DNA of 64,000 nucleotides, from contig NZ_KI421517.1 of assembly GCF_000473365.1 (NCBI RefSeq), positions 1,579,606-1,643,605 on the forward strand, in the 5' to 3' direction. The first letter of the stretch is position 1. Every line of letters begins with the position of its first letter. The notes below the pieces were generated by a model. The model worked only from the letters and a program-made list of their open reading frames with translations, had not been told where the DNA came from and did no database searches. Both the position numbers and the translations under genes were made by a program. Below, piece after piece: positions 36,692 to 45,107 of this stretch. Origin of the DNA: Adhaeribacter aquaticus DSM 16391 (lineage in GTDB: Bacteria > Bacteroidota > Bacteroidia > Cytophagales > Hymenobacteraceae).

Positions 36692-37579
36692 ATGACAGGA
36701 AAATATATACTTGAAGTAGAAGGCGCCTCTCAGCAGTACTTCGACCAATCAGAAAAAAGCTTTCAGGTTTTAAATAACATTAATCTCCAAATCCGGGAAG
36801 GTGAATTTGTAACCATTGTGGGACCCACCGGCTGCGGCAAATCTACCTTACTGCGCATGATTTTGGGTTCTGAGCGTCCCTCGGCCGGTAACGTATTGAT
36901 GGATCAAAAACCAATTCTAAAACCAGACCGGAACCGGGGGGTAGTTTTTCAAAAATATTCCTTATTTGATAATTTAACCGTGAGGCAAAATGTAAGAATA
37001 GGATTAGAACTGGAGAACTTCAGCATTTTTGGCAACCTCTTAAACACTGTTTTCCCGGGTTGGAAATATGAAGAATACAGCACTTTAGTAGATGAATACT
37101 TAGAAAGAGTAGGCCTGCTCCAACACGGGGATAAATACCCTTATCAGCTATCGGGCGGTATGCGCCAACGGGTTGCTATTGCCCAAGCCATGATAATGAA
37201 ACCTAAGGTTTTGCTAATGGACGAGCCTTTTGGTGCTTTAGATGCGGGCACAAAAGACCAGATGCATGCCTTTATGCTGGAACAATGGCAACAAACTGGT
37301 CAGACCATACTTTTTGTAACGCACGACCTGGAGGAAGCTGTTTATTTAGGTACCCGGGTAATTGTTTTGTCCCAGTATTACCAGGGAGCCAATGGTGCTA
37401 AAATTGTAAAAGACTTTAATACCCCGTGGCCACATCCCCGCGACCAATCAGTTAAGGAAGAAGAACTATTCCAGGATATGATTAAAACCATCCGCAACCA
37501 GGGATTAAATTCAAATTACCTGCTAAACCAGGAAGAATTTGACCTTTCTCATGCCGATGCCATTCAATTAGCTAGTTAA
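36692..37579 (+). CDS. ABC transporter ATP-binding protein
   Basis: A 295-residue ATPase. Walker A is VGPTGCGKST (about residues 43-52), the Q-loop FQKYSLF follows, then the signature LSGGMRQRVAIAQA, Walker B VLLMDEPFGALD and the H-loop FVTHDLEEAVYLG. It belongs to the nitrate/taurine-type importer ATPases. The C-terminal 60 residues are specific to this group. It is 21 bp before the deoxyhypusine-synthase-like gene. Confidence 0.95.
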   Translation: MTGKYILEVEGASQQYFDQSEKSFQVLNNINLQIREGEFVTIVGPTGCGKSTLLRMILGSERPSAGNVLMDQKPILKPDRNRGVVFQKYSLFDNLTVRQNVRIGLELENFSIFGNLLNTVFPGWKYEEYSTLVDEYLERVGLLQHGDKYPYQLSGGMRQRVAIAQAMIMKPKVLLMDEPFGALDAGTKDQMHAFMLEQWQQTGQTILFVTHDLEEAVYLGTRVIVLSQYYQGANGAKIVKDFNTPWPHPRDQSVKEEELFQDMIKTIRNQGLNSNYLLNQEEFDLSHADAIQLAS

Positions 37580-37600
37580 AATAGAAAGAACTATAAACAA

Positions 37601-38572
37601 ATGACAATTACTCAATTTTTAAAAACGAATTTTAAACATTTCAATGCTGCCGCCTTAGTTGATGCAGCAGAAGCATACAAACTACATGTAGACAATGGCC
37701 ATAAAATGATGGTAACCCTGGCTGGTGCTATGTCTACAGCTGAATTAGGAATTACTTTAGCCGAAATGATCCGGGAAGACAAAATCCACGCCATTAGCTG
37801 CACCGGAGCAAACCTGGAAGAAGACGTATTTAATTTGGTAGCGCACAACTTTTACGAGCGCATTCCTAATTACCGGGATTTAACGCCCCAGGATGAGGAA
37901 GATTTACTAAACCGGCACATGAACCGGGTAACCGATACCTGCATACCAGAAATGGAAGCCATGCGCCGGATAGAAAACGTAGTTTTAAAATACTGGCAAA
38001 AGGCCGATACCGAAGGTAAAAGGTATTTCCCACACGAGTTCATGTATCAGATTTTACTTTCCGGTGAACTAGATCCATCTTTCCAGATTGACCCGAAAAA
38101 CAGCTGGTTATTAGAAGCAGCCAAGAAAAACCTACCTATGGTAGTACCAGGTTGGGAAGACTCTACCCTGGGTAATATTTATGCTGGCCACGTTATCAGC
38201 GGCGATATTAAAAATGTACATACTGTTAGAACAGGTATTGAATACATGATGGAACTGGCCGATTACTACACCAAAACTGCCACTGCCGAGAGCCCGATTG
38301 GCTTCTTCCAGATTGGCGGAGGAATCGCTGGCGACTTCCCAATTTGTGTGGTTCCAATGCTGCACCAGGATTTACAGCGGCCTGAGGTACCTCTATGGGG
38401 TTACTTCTGCCAAATATCTGATTCTACCACTAGCTATGGCTCCTTCTCTGGCTGTATCCCAAATGAGAAAATAACCTGGGGGAAATTAAGCAAGGACACA
38501 CCTAAATTCATTATTGAATCTGATGCTACTATAGTAGCTCCTCTTGTTTTTGCATTAGTGTTGGGAAAATAA
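37601..38572 (+). CDS. Deoxyhypusine-synthase-like protein
   Basis: A 323-residue deoxyhypusine synthase family member. It has the NAD-binding-type segments SCTGANLEED (about 66-75) and GGGIAGDFPI (239-248), and the catalytic lysine segment ITWGKL (Lys295). The His-rich loop of the eukaryotic enzyme is not kept. Bacteria have no eIF5A, so such proteins probably move aminobutyl groups between polyamines (homospermidine-type reactions). In this operon it could link agmatine or polyamines to guanidine; that is only a hypothesis (see findings). Confidence 0.9.
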   Translation: MTITQFLKTNFKHFNAAALVDAAEAYKLHVDNGHKMMVTLAGAMSTAELGITLAEMIREDKIHAISCTGANLEEDVFNLVAHNFYERIPNYRDLTPQDEEDLLNRHMNRVTDTCIPEMEAMRRIENVVLKYWQKADTEGKRYFPHEFMYQILLSGELDPSFQIDPKNSWLLEAAKKNLPMVVPGWEDSTLGNIYAGHVISGDIKNVHTVRTGIEYMMELADYYTKTATAESPIGFFQIGGGIAGDFPICVVPMLHQDLQRPEVPLWGYFCQISDSTTSYGSFSGCIPNEKITWGKLSKDTPKFIIESDATIVAPLVFALVLGK

Positions 38573-38583
38573 AAATTAAAGGT

Positions 38584-39009
38584 ATGCCGCTCGAGATACG
38601 AAAATCAAAAATAAGAAATGGTATAAATGTTTTATTCAGTATCTCGGCGCTAGCCTTTTATTTTTTTCTGGTTTTTTCTGAGGAAAATAACCCGAATACA
38701 TTTATAACCTCGGTACCAGGACTTGTTTTGATCTTATTAACGACACTTTTTATAAGAGACTTCCTGGATACTACTCCTATATACATTTTAACCGAGGAAG
38801 GCTTACATAATAAGGCAAAAGATTTTTTCGTAGCCTGGAAAGATATCCAGGATTTTAAACTTTATTTTATCCAGGAGCGCTATGTAGGCATTCAAGTCTT
38901 ACAGCTACAAGATATTAAAAAGCAAACCGTGTCTACCCTGGTACTAACTGGCACAGACTTTAATGAACAAAATTTACAGGATTATATAAACAAAAATATC
39001 CAGAAATAG
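38584..39009 (+). CDS. STM3941-like small membrane protein
   Basis: A 141-residue protein with two N-terminal membrane helices (about 14-32 and 41-57) and a soluble C-terminal beta-rich part (VAWKDIQDFKLYFIQERYVGIQVLQL), the layout of STM3941-type proteins with a PH-like domain. Function unknown. It is 11 bp after the deoxyhypusine-synthase-like gene, so it is the last gene of the transporter operon. Confidence 0.6.
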   Translation: MPLEIRKSKIRNGINVLFSISALAFYFFLVFSEENNPNTFITSVPGLVLILLTTLFIRDFLDTTPIYILTEEGLHNKAKDFFVAWKDIQDFKLYFIQERYVGIQVLQLQDIKKQTVSTLVLTGTDFNEQNLQDYINKNIQK

Positions 39010-39537
39010 AATAGAGGCTAAACTATGTATAATATTAATGTTTGTTAACCAAAGCCCCTTTGAACAGACCATAGAACGCTAACAACTTCTTAAAACAGTT
39101 TTTTTTAAATTTAAGCTTTAGATCTATCAGCTTCACTCAAATCTGTAACCATTTGGTTAACAATATAGTATAAGACAAAAAATAAATTATCGATATTATT
39201 TTACTAAGGGTAACTTCTAAATAGTTACCTTTTTTATTTTATAAGGTGCGCCCTTATTTTCTTACTAATTAAGGTCTAATTTTCTGAAAGGTTATCTGCC
39301 AAATTTCTTCCATACCTCCTTTCCTTCAGCTAAAACTTGCCTAAAGAATTGCTCCTATTTTAAACTTCTTGGTGGCTTAACACTATTTATAAAAAATAAT
39401 ATTATATAAAGTTTAATTTGAAACTAATACAGTTCTTGACAAAAAATAAATATTTATTCCTATTTTATATAATTATCATTATAAAACTGTAATTTCCCTT
39501 CTTATTAATAGTTCTATATCCTGAGTTATATTTTTAA
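39010..39537. other. Noncoding region with terminator
   Basis: About 530 bp, AT-rich. Contains the operon terminator at 39207-39236 and, further right, the upstream DNA of the ethylene-receptor-like kinase; no other gene seen. Confidence 0.55.
39207..39236 (+). terminator. Terminator of the transporter operon
   Basis: Stem GGTAACT (39209-39215) / AGTTACC (39223-39229) followed by a seven-T run. About 200 nt after the operon's last stop codon. Confidence 0.78.
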
Positions 39538-41457
39538 GTGACTATTTTACTTGATTTTTTTAAGGATTTATTTGATCCTAATGGATTTCCGGCCAGATGG
39601 GTTTGTGGCAAGTGGACTCCTTTTCATGGGTGGACTTATATTCTATCCAGTCTGGCTATATGGCTAGCTTATTTTGCAATTCCATTTTTATTGTTCCTTT
39701 TTCTGAGAAGGAAAAAAGAAGTGCTTCCCTTTGGACGAATCTTCTGGTTATTCATTGCCTTTATTTTTGCCTGCGGTGTTACGCACTTATCCGACAGTAT
39801 CATGTTTTGGTACCCTGCCTACCGGATGAGCGCCCTTATTTTATTTATTACTGCTATTATTTCCTGGGTAGCTGTTATAACGCTGGCAAAAAGTTTACCC
39901 CAACTGCTCACCCTAAAAACGCCTAAACAAATTGAGGAAATTCTTCAAAAGCAATTTGAGAGCTTAACGCAACAACTCCGGGAAAGTGAAGAAAGATGGC
40001 AATTTGCTTTAGAAGGCAGCCAATTAGGAGTATGGGATTGGGATGCCCAGAAAAAGCAAGTATTTTATTCTAAAAAATGGAAAGAAATTATCGGCTATGA
40101 GGACCATGAAATACAAAACGATTCTAAAGAGTGGGAATCCAGACTACACCCGGAAGATAAAACAGCAACTTTAGCTGAAATAGATAAACACGCTTCTGGT
40201 GAAACCCCCTTTTATAAAGCTGAATACCGCTTACGCTGCAAAGATGGTAGTTATAAATGGATACGCGCCTCCGCAAAAATAACCTACCGCCTCCCTAATG
40301 GCAAGCCTGGGCGAATTGTAGGCACCCATGAAGATATCCATTATGCAAAAGAATTTCAGGAGCAACTCCGGTTAAGTGAAAACACCTTTTCCAGTGCTTT
40401 TACTTATTCAGGCATTGGAATGGCATTTGTTTCACCTGCTGGTTGCTGGTTAAATGTAAACCCTGCTCTTTGTCGTTTATTAGGTTTTTCAAAAGAAGAG
40501 TTGCTTAAAAAAACGGTGCAAGAGCTAACTTATCCTGAAGATTTAGAAGTAGACATGGAGTATGTGCAGAAAATGCTTCATAAAGAAATAAGCTCCTACC
40601 AAATGGAGAAAAGGTATTTCCATAAAAACGGGCAAATAATATGGGTAATGCTGACCGTATCACTGGTCTGGGAGAATACCAATGAACCTAAGTTTTTTAT
40701 TTCTGAAATTGTAGACATCACCAATACTAAACATTTAATAACAGCATTAGAGCAAAAAAACGAGGCGCTTCAGGTTACTGCCCTTGATTTAGAAGGTAAA
40801 ATTGAGCAGGTAGAAGAATTCAATAAAATTGTAGCCCACAACTTACGGGGGCCAGCCGGTAACATTAAAATTTTACTCGAAGCCTTACCAACAGACTATC
40901 CAGATATTGAAAGCAACATCTACTTCAACATGCTGAACCAGGCCAATGTAAACATGCTAGACACCTTGGATGAGCTAATGAAAGTATTGGAAGTACGTTT
41001 GAACAAGGAAATTGAATTTAATGAATGTGACCTGGAAGAAACGCTGAACAAAATTCTTTTATCCTTTAAAGCCCAAATTATAGAAAAAAATGCCATTATT
41101 GATTATGATTTAGCCGAGCCTATTATTAAATACCCAAAAGTTTACCTGGAGAGCATCCTGCATAACTTAATGAGTAATGCATTAAAGTATTCGCAGCCAA
41201 GTAAAAGACCCATAATAAAAGTAATGTCTTACACCGAAAAGGGTAAGTTATATTTAACTGTAAAAGACAATGGGCTTGGCATTGACCTGGATACCTATGG
41301 CAAACAAGTGTTTAAACTAAAAAAAATATTCCATCCGGGCTACGACAGTAAGGGTGTTGGTTTATTTATTACCAAAAATCAGATTGAGACATTTGGAGGC
41401 AGTATTGCTGTAAAAAGTGTACCGTTGGAAGGCAGTGAATTTACTATTAAGTTTTAA
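39538..41457 (+). CDS. Sensor histidine kinase with ethylene-receptor-like membrane domain
   Basis: A 639-residue kinase starting at GTG. The N-terminal membrane domain (about 30-125) resembles the ETR1 ethylene-binding domain: AYFAIP at residues 44-49 (ETR1 AYFSIP) and CGVTHL with Cys79 and His83 at the positions of the ETR1 copper ligands Cys65 and His69. The residue matching ETR1 Asp25, needed for ethylene binding, is Ser38. A coiled coil (GAF absent), two PAS domains (about 152-275 and 280-400), HisKA-like phospho-His434 (VAHNLRGPAGN) and a HATPase (LMSNALKYS, GVGLFI) follow. Ligand binding is inferred from sequence only. The response regulator gene starts 5 bp after it. Confidence 0.87.
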   Translation: MTILLDFFKDLFDPNGFPARWVCGKWTPFHGWTYILSSLAIWLAYFAIPFLLFLFLRRKKEVLPFGRIFWLFIAFIFACGVTHLSDSIMFWYPAYRMSALILFITAIISWVAVITLAKSLPQLLTLKTPKQIEEILQKQFESLTQQLRESEERWQFALEGSQLGVWDWDAQKKQVFYSKKWKEIIGYEDHEIQNDSKEWESRLHPEDKTATLAEIDKHASGETPFYKAEYRLRCKDGSYKWIRASAKITYRLPNGKPGRIVGTHEDIHYAKEFQEQLRLSENTFSSAFTYSGIGMAFVSPAGCWLNVNPALCRLLGFSKEELLKKTVQELTYPEDLEVDMEYVQKMLHKEISSYQMEKRYFHKNGQIIWVMLTVSLVWENTNEPKFFISEIVDITNTKHLITALEQKNEALQVTALDLEGKIEQVEEFNKIVAHNLRGPAGNIKILLEALPTDYPDIESNIYFNMLNQANVNMLDTLDELMKVLEVRLNKEIEFNECDLEETLNKILLSFKAQIIEKNAIIDYDLAEPIIKYPKVYLESILHNLMSNALKYSQPSKRPIIKVMSYTEKGKLYLTVKDNGLGIDLDTYGKQVFKLKKIFHPGYDSKGVGLFITKNQIETFGGSIAVKSVPLEGSEFTIKF

Positions 41458-41462
41458 AATAC

Positions 41463-41861
41463 ATGAAAACTTTAAGCCTAATTAGCTTAATTGATGACGA
41501 TGACATTTATCGGTTCATGATGAAAAAAACAATTGAAAATACAGGCCTTGTAGATTCAATTATTCAATTTAAAAATGGACTGGAGGCCATAGAATATTTT
41601 TCTGCAAATGAAAATCAAACCAATGAACTACCCGATTGCATCTTTTTAGATCTTGAGATGCCGTTTATGGATGGATGGCAGTTTTTGAATAAATATACTC
41701 AACTCAAATTCCCAAAGCAGATAACATTATTTGTTATCAGTTCCTCAAACAGCCTGGATGATATGGATAAGGCTAGAACTTTTGATCAGGTAAAAGGTTA
41801 TTTAATTAAACCTGTTAACCGGGATGAAATAAGATCCATTATTAAGAGTTTGTTAGTTTAG
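41463..41861 (+). CDS. Single-domain response regulator
   Basis: A 132-residue receiver with acidic pocket IDDDD, phospho-Asp63 (IFLDLEMP), a Ser at the switch position (VISSSNS) and the conserved Lys (LIKPVN). No output domain. It is cotranscribed with the ethylene-receptor-like kinase, 5 bp apart, and is its likely phospho-acceptor. Confidence 0.92.
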   Translation: MKTLSLISLIDDDDIYRFMMKKTIENTGLVDSIIQFKNGLEAIEYFSANENQTNELPDCIFLDLEMPFMDGWQFLNKYTQLKFPKQITLFVISSSNSLDDMDKARTFDQVKGYLIKPVNRDEIRSIIKSLLV

Positions 41862-41994
41862 TTTTACATAAGATAGTTGAATTCTACCGGCACCAGTAAT
41901 TTACCAGCAAAATTCAAAAATAAATTTAACTAATTCGTAGGATTCTATAATCCAATTACTTATATTAGTAAATTACTTTCTAAAGTTTTAGATT

Positions 41995-42168
41995 ATGAGG
42001 ATCCTGGATAACTATCTTTTGCCAATTTCTCTGCTGTTTTTCTTCTGCACATATCTAATTGGCTATTTTTTAAATGTTTCCGATTTCATTGACGGTCTTT
42101 TGAAAGGAATTGGGATCGGACTTCTCTTATTATCTTTGATCAAGCCAAAAGCTGAACCAACGCGGTAA
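41995..42168 (+). CDS. Small membrane protein (57 aa)
   Basis: A 57-codon ORF with two hydrophobic helices (about 9-25 and 34-50) and a short basic tail ending PKAEPTR. No family recognised. ATG to TAA is clean, and hydrophobic composition with positive flanks suggests it is real, but no promoter or RBS evidence is strong. Confidence 0.5.
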   Translation: MRILDNYLLPISLLFFFCTYLIGYFLNVSDFIDGLLKGIGIGLLLLSLIKPKAEPTR

Positions 42169-42292
42169 ATTTTTTACCTGCCCTGGCATCACCAGATCAG
42201 ATTCTGTTACTCTAAGCTTTTTGAAGCAACATCTTTATTCAAAATCTAATAATAATCAAGCTTTTAAAATAAGATGTTGCATATTATTTCCT

Positions 42293-43108
42293 GCTAACCA
42301 GCTGCGGCATAACTGGCAAAAACCAAACTGTAAGACAGCAGCTGGTTACCCTCTTTTCCCTGCATAAATTTCTTCATTAAATCTTGATACTTTTGTAACT
42401 TAAGCACCGCTTTTACCCAATTCTCCCGTTTGTGCTTAAAAATATAATAACTAGGTGCTGCTTATGAAGGAGGTAACGTATATATTATGATGCCTTCTAA
42501 CTTTACTTTACCACCTACTACCTGCTTCATCAGGTGATCGAGGTAGTACTGAACCGGTGCTTGTTTTCCTATTATAGTCACGTCTTTATCAAACCACCGG
42601 TAGATAAGAATATTATCAATTCAGAAATAAAACTTGTTAATCGGTTAATCTATCCGAAACTACACGAGGACCATAATCAGCAAAGAACACCCGTACACAC
42701 TCCGCCTGACCTCCGTTATACCCGCCATATAAATCAGTATACCTGAATAAAGCAGTAGCTTTTTCGGTCATAAATCCACCATCAGTTCGAATTGGAATTT
42801 TAACATTGTGTTGGCCATGGGTGGGTACAAAAGTAGCATTACCCGCAAGCCAATGAAGGGCACCACTACCCGATCTCATTTTTTAAGTTGGTTACGCCTG
42901 CGCCTCCTTCTTTCACAATACCCATACATTCATGCCCTAACACCATATTATACATTTATGGATCAAAGCCATCTAAAACAAGTAAATCAGAACCACGAAC
43001 TGCTGTAGAAATTACCTAAATAATTGCTTCACGCAGCTGCTCAATTACCAGATCCAGCACATTACCTACCCTTACATCTTAAATTTTATTAAATACCAGT
43101 ACTTTCAT
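42293..43108 (-). pseudogene. Decayed zinc-dependent alcohol/formaldehyde dehydrogenase
   Basis: Fragments on the minus strand match one zinc-type alcohol dehydrogenase (glutathione-independent formaldehyde dehydrogenase group) in order: an N-terminal MKVLVFNK start at 43108, MVLGHECMGIVKEGGAGVTNLK (broken by stops), a CGHCYFC-like zinc region shifted in frame, GGYNGGQAECVRVFFADYGPRVV, then a C-terminal segment with GKQAPVQYYLDHLMKQVVGGKVKL and YYIFKHKRENWVKAVLK. Several stop codons, frameshifts and a missing Rossmann-domain middle show it is dead. Ends are approximate. Confidence 0.82.
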
Positions 43109-43244
43109 AGGTTCTTCATACTTACTAAAGTAAAATACATCCATTTTAAAGCATTTATTTTTCATTCATTTAAGAATTAAGTTATTACTATTTATCAGTC
43201 ATTCCTGCGTATTTCCCGTACTTCCAAAGTAAATTAAATTATTC

Positions 43245-44492
43245 ATGACTACTTTTATCTTGGTAATTACGGTAATTGGTTTAGCCGCACTAGCCATGGC
43301 ATGGTTGCCTTCCTTGCTCCAAAATGCTCCTTTTTCTTATGCAATGATTTTTTTAGGATTAGGCTACTTGTTATATAAAATACCGCTAAATCTGCCTGCT
43401 CCCGATCCTTTAAAATACAATAACCTGACCACCCGGCTTACAGAATTAGGCGTTATTACCACTTTAATGGGTACAGGCTTAAAAATAAATCGAGATGTAA
43501 GTTTAAAGAATTGGAAAATACCACTATTGTTAGTCTCGGTTACCATGCTACTGTGCATAAGCTTTTTAGGTTTTATGGGATGGTGGGTATTAGGCTTCAC
43601 GCCGGCTGCCGCAGTTTTATTAGGAGCTGTAATGGCACCGACCGATCCGGTTCTGGCAGCAGATATTCAAGTAGGACCGCCCAGCGAAGAGCAGGAAGAC
43701 CATGTTCGGTTCTCTCTTACTTCTGAAGCAGGCTTAAACGATGGCGTAGCCTTTCCTTTTACCTGGTTAGCTGTAACCCTGGCCTTAGCAAGTCAAACCG
43801 GTGAAGCTTGGTTCTGGCCCTGGTTCTGGGATGATTTGATTTATAAAATTGTTTGTGGCGTCGCTTCTGGCTATTTCTTGGGCAGAGCCCTTTCCTACTT
43901 ACTTTTTGTACTACCCAAGCAAACAAACTTTCCTAAATCACGCGATGGTTTTGTAGCCATTGCAGCTACTTTACTTGTTTACGGGGTAACGGAGTTGGTG
44001 CACGGATATGGCTTTATTGCTGTTTTTATAGCCGGATTAACCATTCGTCACCTCGAAAAAAACCACCATTACCACCTGGAACTACATGACTTTACAGAAC
44101 AAATAGAGAGGTTGTTTTTAGTAATTTTACTTTTATTATTCGGAGGAAGCCTGGCGAATGGATTATTAGATAACCTGACCGGACGAGGAATAGCCGTTGG
44201 GCTAGCCTTTATTTTCTTAGCAAGACCACTTACTACTCTGGCAACTTTATACAATCAGAAAATAACTATTCGGGAAAAGCTGGCTATTAGCTTTTTTGGT
44301 ATCCGGGGTATTGGCTCTTTTTATTACCTGGCCTTTGCCTTAGGTAAAGCAACGTTTCCGGAGGCAAAGGAGCTTTGGGCAATAGCTGGTTTTATAGTTT
44401 TGGTTTCTATAATTATCCATGGTGTTTTAGCTGCCCCCACCATGAAATATCTGGATTTAAGAAGAACTCATTCTGATTTGGAAATTAAATGA
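43245..44492 (+). CDS. Cation:proton antiporter (CPA1, NhaP-like)
   Basis: A 415-residue membrane protein with about 12 helices. CPA1 motifs are visible: MAPTDPVLAADIQVG (the TDP unwound region), FSLTSEAGLNDGVAFPF (the ND motif with the ion-binding Asn-Asp) and GIRGIGSFYYLAFA near the end. It exchanges Na+ or K+ for protons. Single gene, no clear promoter seen. Confidence 0.93.
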   Translation: MTTFILVITVIGLAALAMAWLPSLLQNAPFSYAMIFLGLGYLLYKIPLNLPAPDPLKYNNLTTRLTELGVITTLMGTGLKINRDVSLKNWKIPLLLVSVTMLLCISFLGFMGWWVLGFTPAAAVLLGAVMAPTDPVLAADIQVGPPSEEQEDHVRFSLTSEAGLNDGVAFPFTWLAVTLALASQTGEAWFWPWFWDDLIYKIVCGVASGYFLGRALSYLLFVLPKQTNFPKSRDGFVAIAATLLVYGVTELVHGYGFIAVFIAGLTIRHLEKNHHYHLELHDFTEQIERLFLVILLLLFGGSLANGLLDNLTGRGIAVGLAFIFLARPLTTLATLYNQKITIREKLAISFFGIRGIGSFYYLAFALGKATFPEAKELWAIAGFIVLVSIIIHGVLAAPTMKYLDLRRTHSDLEIK

Positions 44493-44736
44493 GGATACAC
44501 GGCAGCCGTAGTATAAACCAAACCATCAGGTACACACCCTTTTCGTATAAAAGGTTAAAGGTTTAAAATTAGCATTAAACTAAGTTTTAGCTTTAGTTAT
44601 AACTTCAAGGTAAAAGAAATATTCATTACCAAGATATTACAGGTAAAAATGAGACGTAACTACCTGCTCAAATAATCAGGAGAAAAGCATTTTAGCCATA
44701 AGCATGTTGAAAACTTATGTACTCAAAGCTGATGGT
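44493..44736. other. Noncoding region before the tRNA-Lys terminator
   Basis: About 240 bp with no gene or structure that I can support. Confidence 0.45.
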
Positions 44737-44785
44737 ATAAAAAAACAAAAGCCTGTAAGAAAATTCTTACAGGCTTTTGTTTTTA
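44737..44785 (-). terminator. Long palindromic terminator of the tRNA-Lys genes
   Basis: Perfect 21-bp arms (AAAAACAAAAGCCTGTAAGAA and its complement) with a 2-nt loop. It ends the minus-strand tRNA-Lys transcript, and the T-runs on both sides allow it to act both ways. Confidence 0.92.
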
Positions 44786-44786
44786 G

Positions 44787-44859
44787 TGATCCCGCTGGGA
44801 TTCGAACCCAGGACCCATACATTAAAAGTGTATTGCTCTACCAGCTGAGCTACAGAATC
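44787..44859 (-). tRNA. tRNA-Lys (anticodon TTT), copy 2
   Basis: The 73-nt minus-strand sequence has acceptor stem GATTCTG/CGGGATC, D arm with CAGCTGGTAGA, anticodon loop CTTTTAA (anticodon TTT), T arm with GGTTCGAAT and discriminator A. CCA is not encoded. Identical in sequence to the copy at 44965. Confidence 0.96.
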
Positions 44860-44964
44860 AGAAGTAAAATGTAAATGCAAGAACTACGTTCACTAAAAAA
44901 ACAATTGTTCTTTATTAAAGCTATATGCCTGCTATTACTTAAACAGACAATATTTAAAGCTTTG

Positions 44965-45037
44965 TGATCCCGCTGGGATTCGAACCCAGGACCCATACAT
45001 TAAAAGTGTATTGCTCTACCAGCTGAGCTACAGAATC
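44965..45037 (-). tRNA. tRNA-Lys (anticodon TTT), copy 1
   Basis: Same 73-nt sequence as 44787-44859, in the same orientation and 105 bp upstream of it. A promoter with -33 and -7 elements lies at 45084-45115, so both copies come from one transcript. Confidence 0.96.
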
Positions 45038-45083
45038 TTTTTACTATCTTTACAACCTTAGGGCGTTTCCCTGAATTGCGATG

Positions 45084-45091
45084 CAAAAGTA
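45084..45091 (-). promoter_or_regulatory. -7 element of the tRNA-Lys pair
   Basis: Read on the minus strand: TACTTTTG, with TTTG 20 nt upstream (45112-45115, inside the start of the divergent TPR gene). Confidence 0.72.
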
Positions 45092-45107
45092 GCGCACTTA
45101 TTTCAAA

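Noticed and set aside
43122-43133. TTACTAAAGTAA, a near copy of the regulon palindrome
   Set aside because: It has one mismatch that breaks the symmetry, and one such near-match is expected by chance in 64 kb; it lies before a pseudogene. Not counted as a regulon site.
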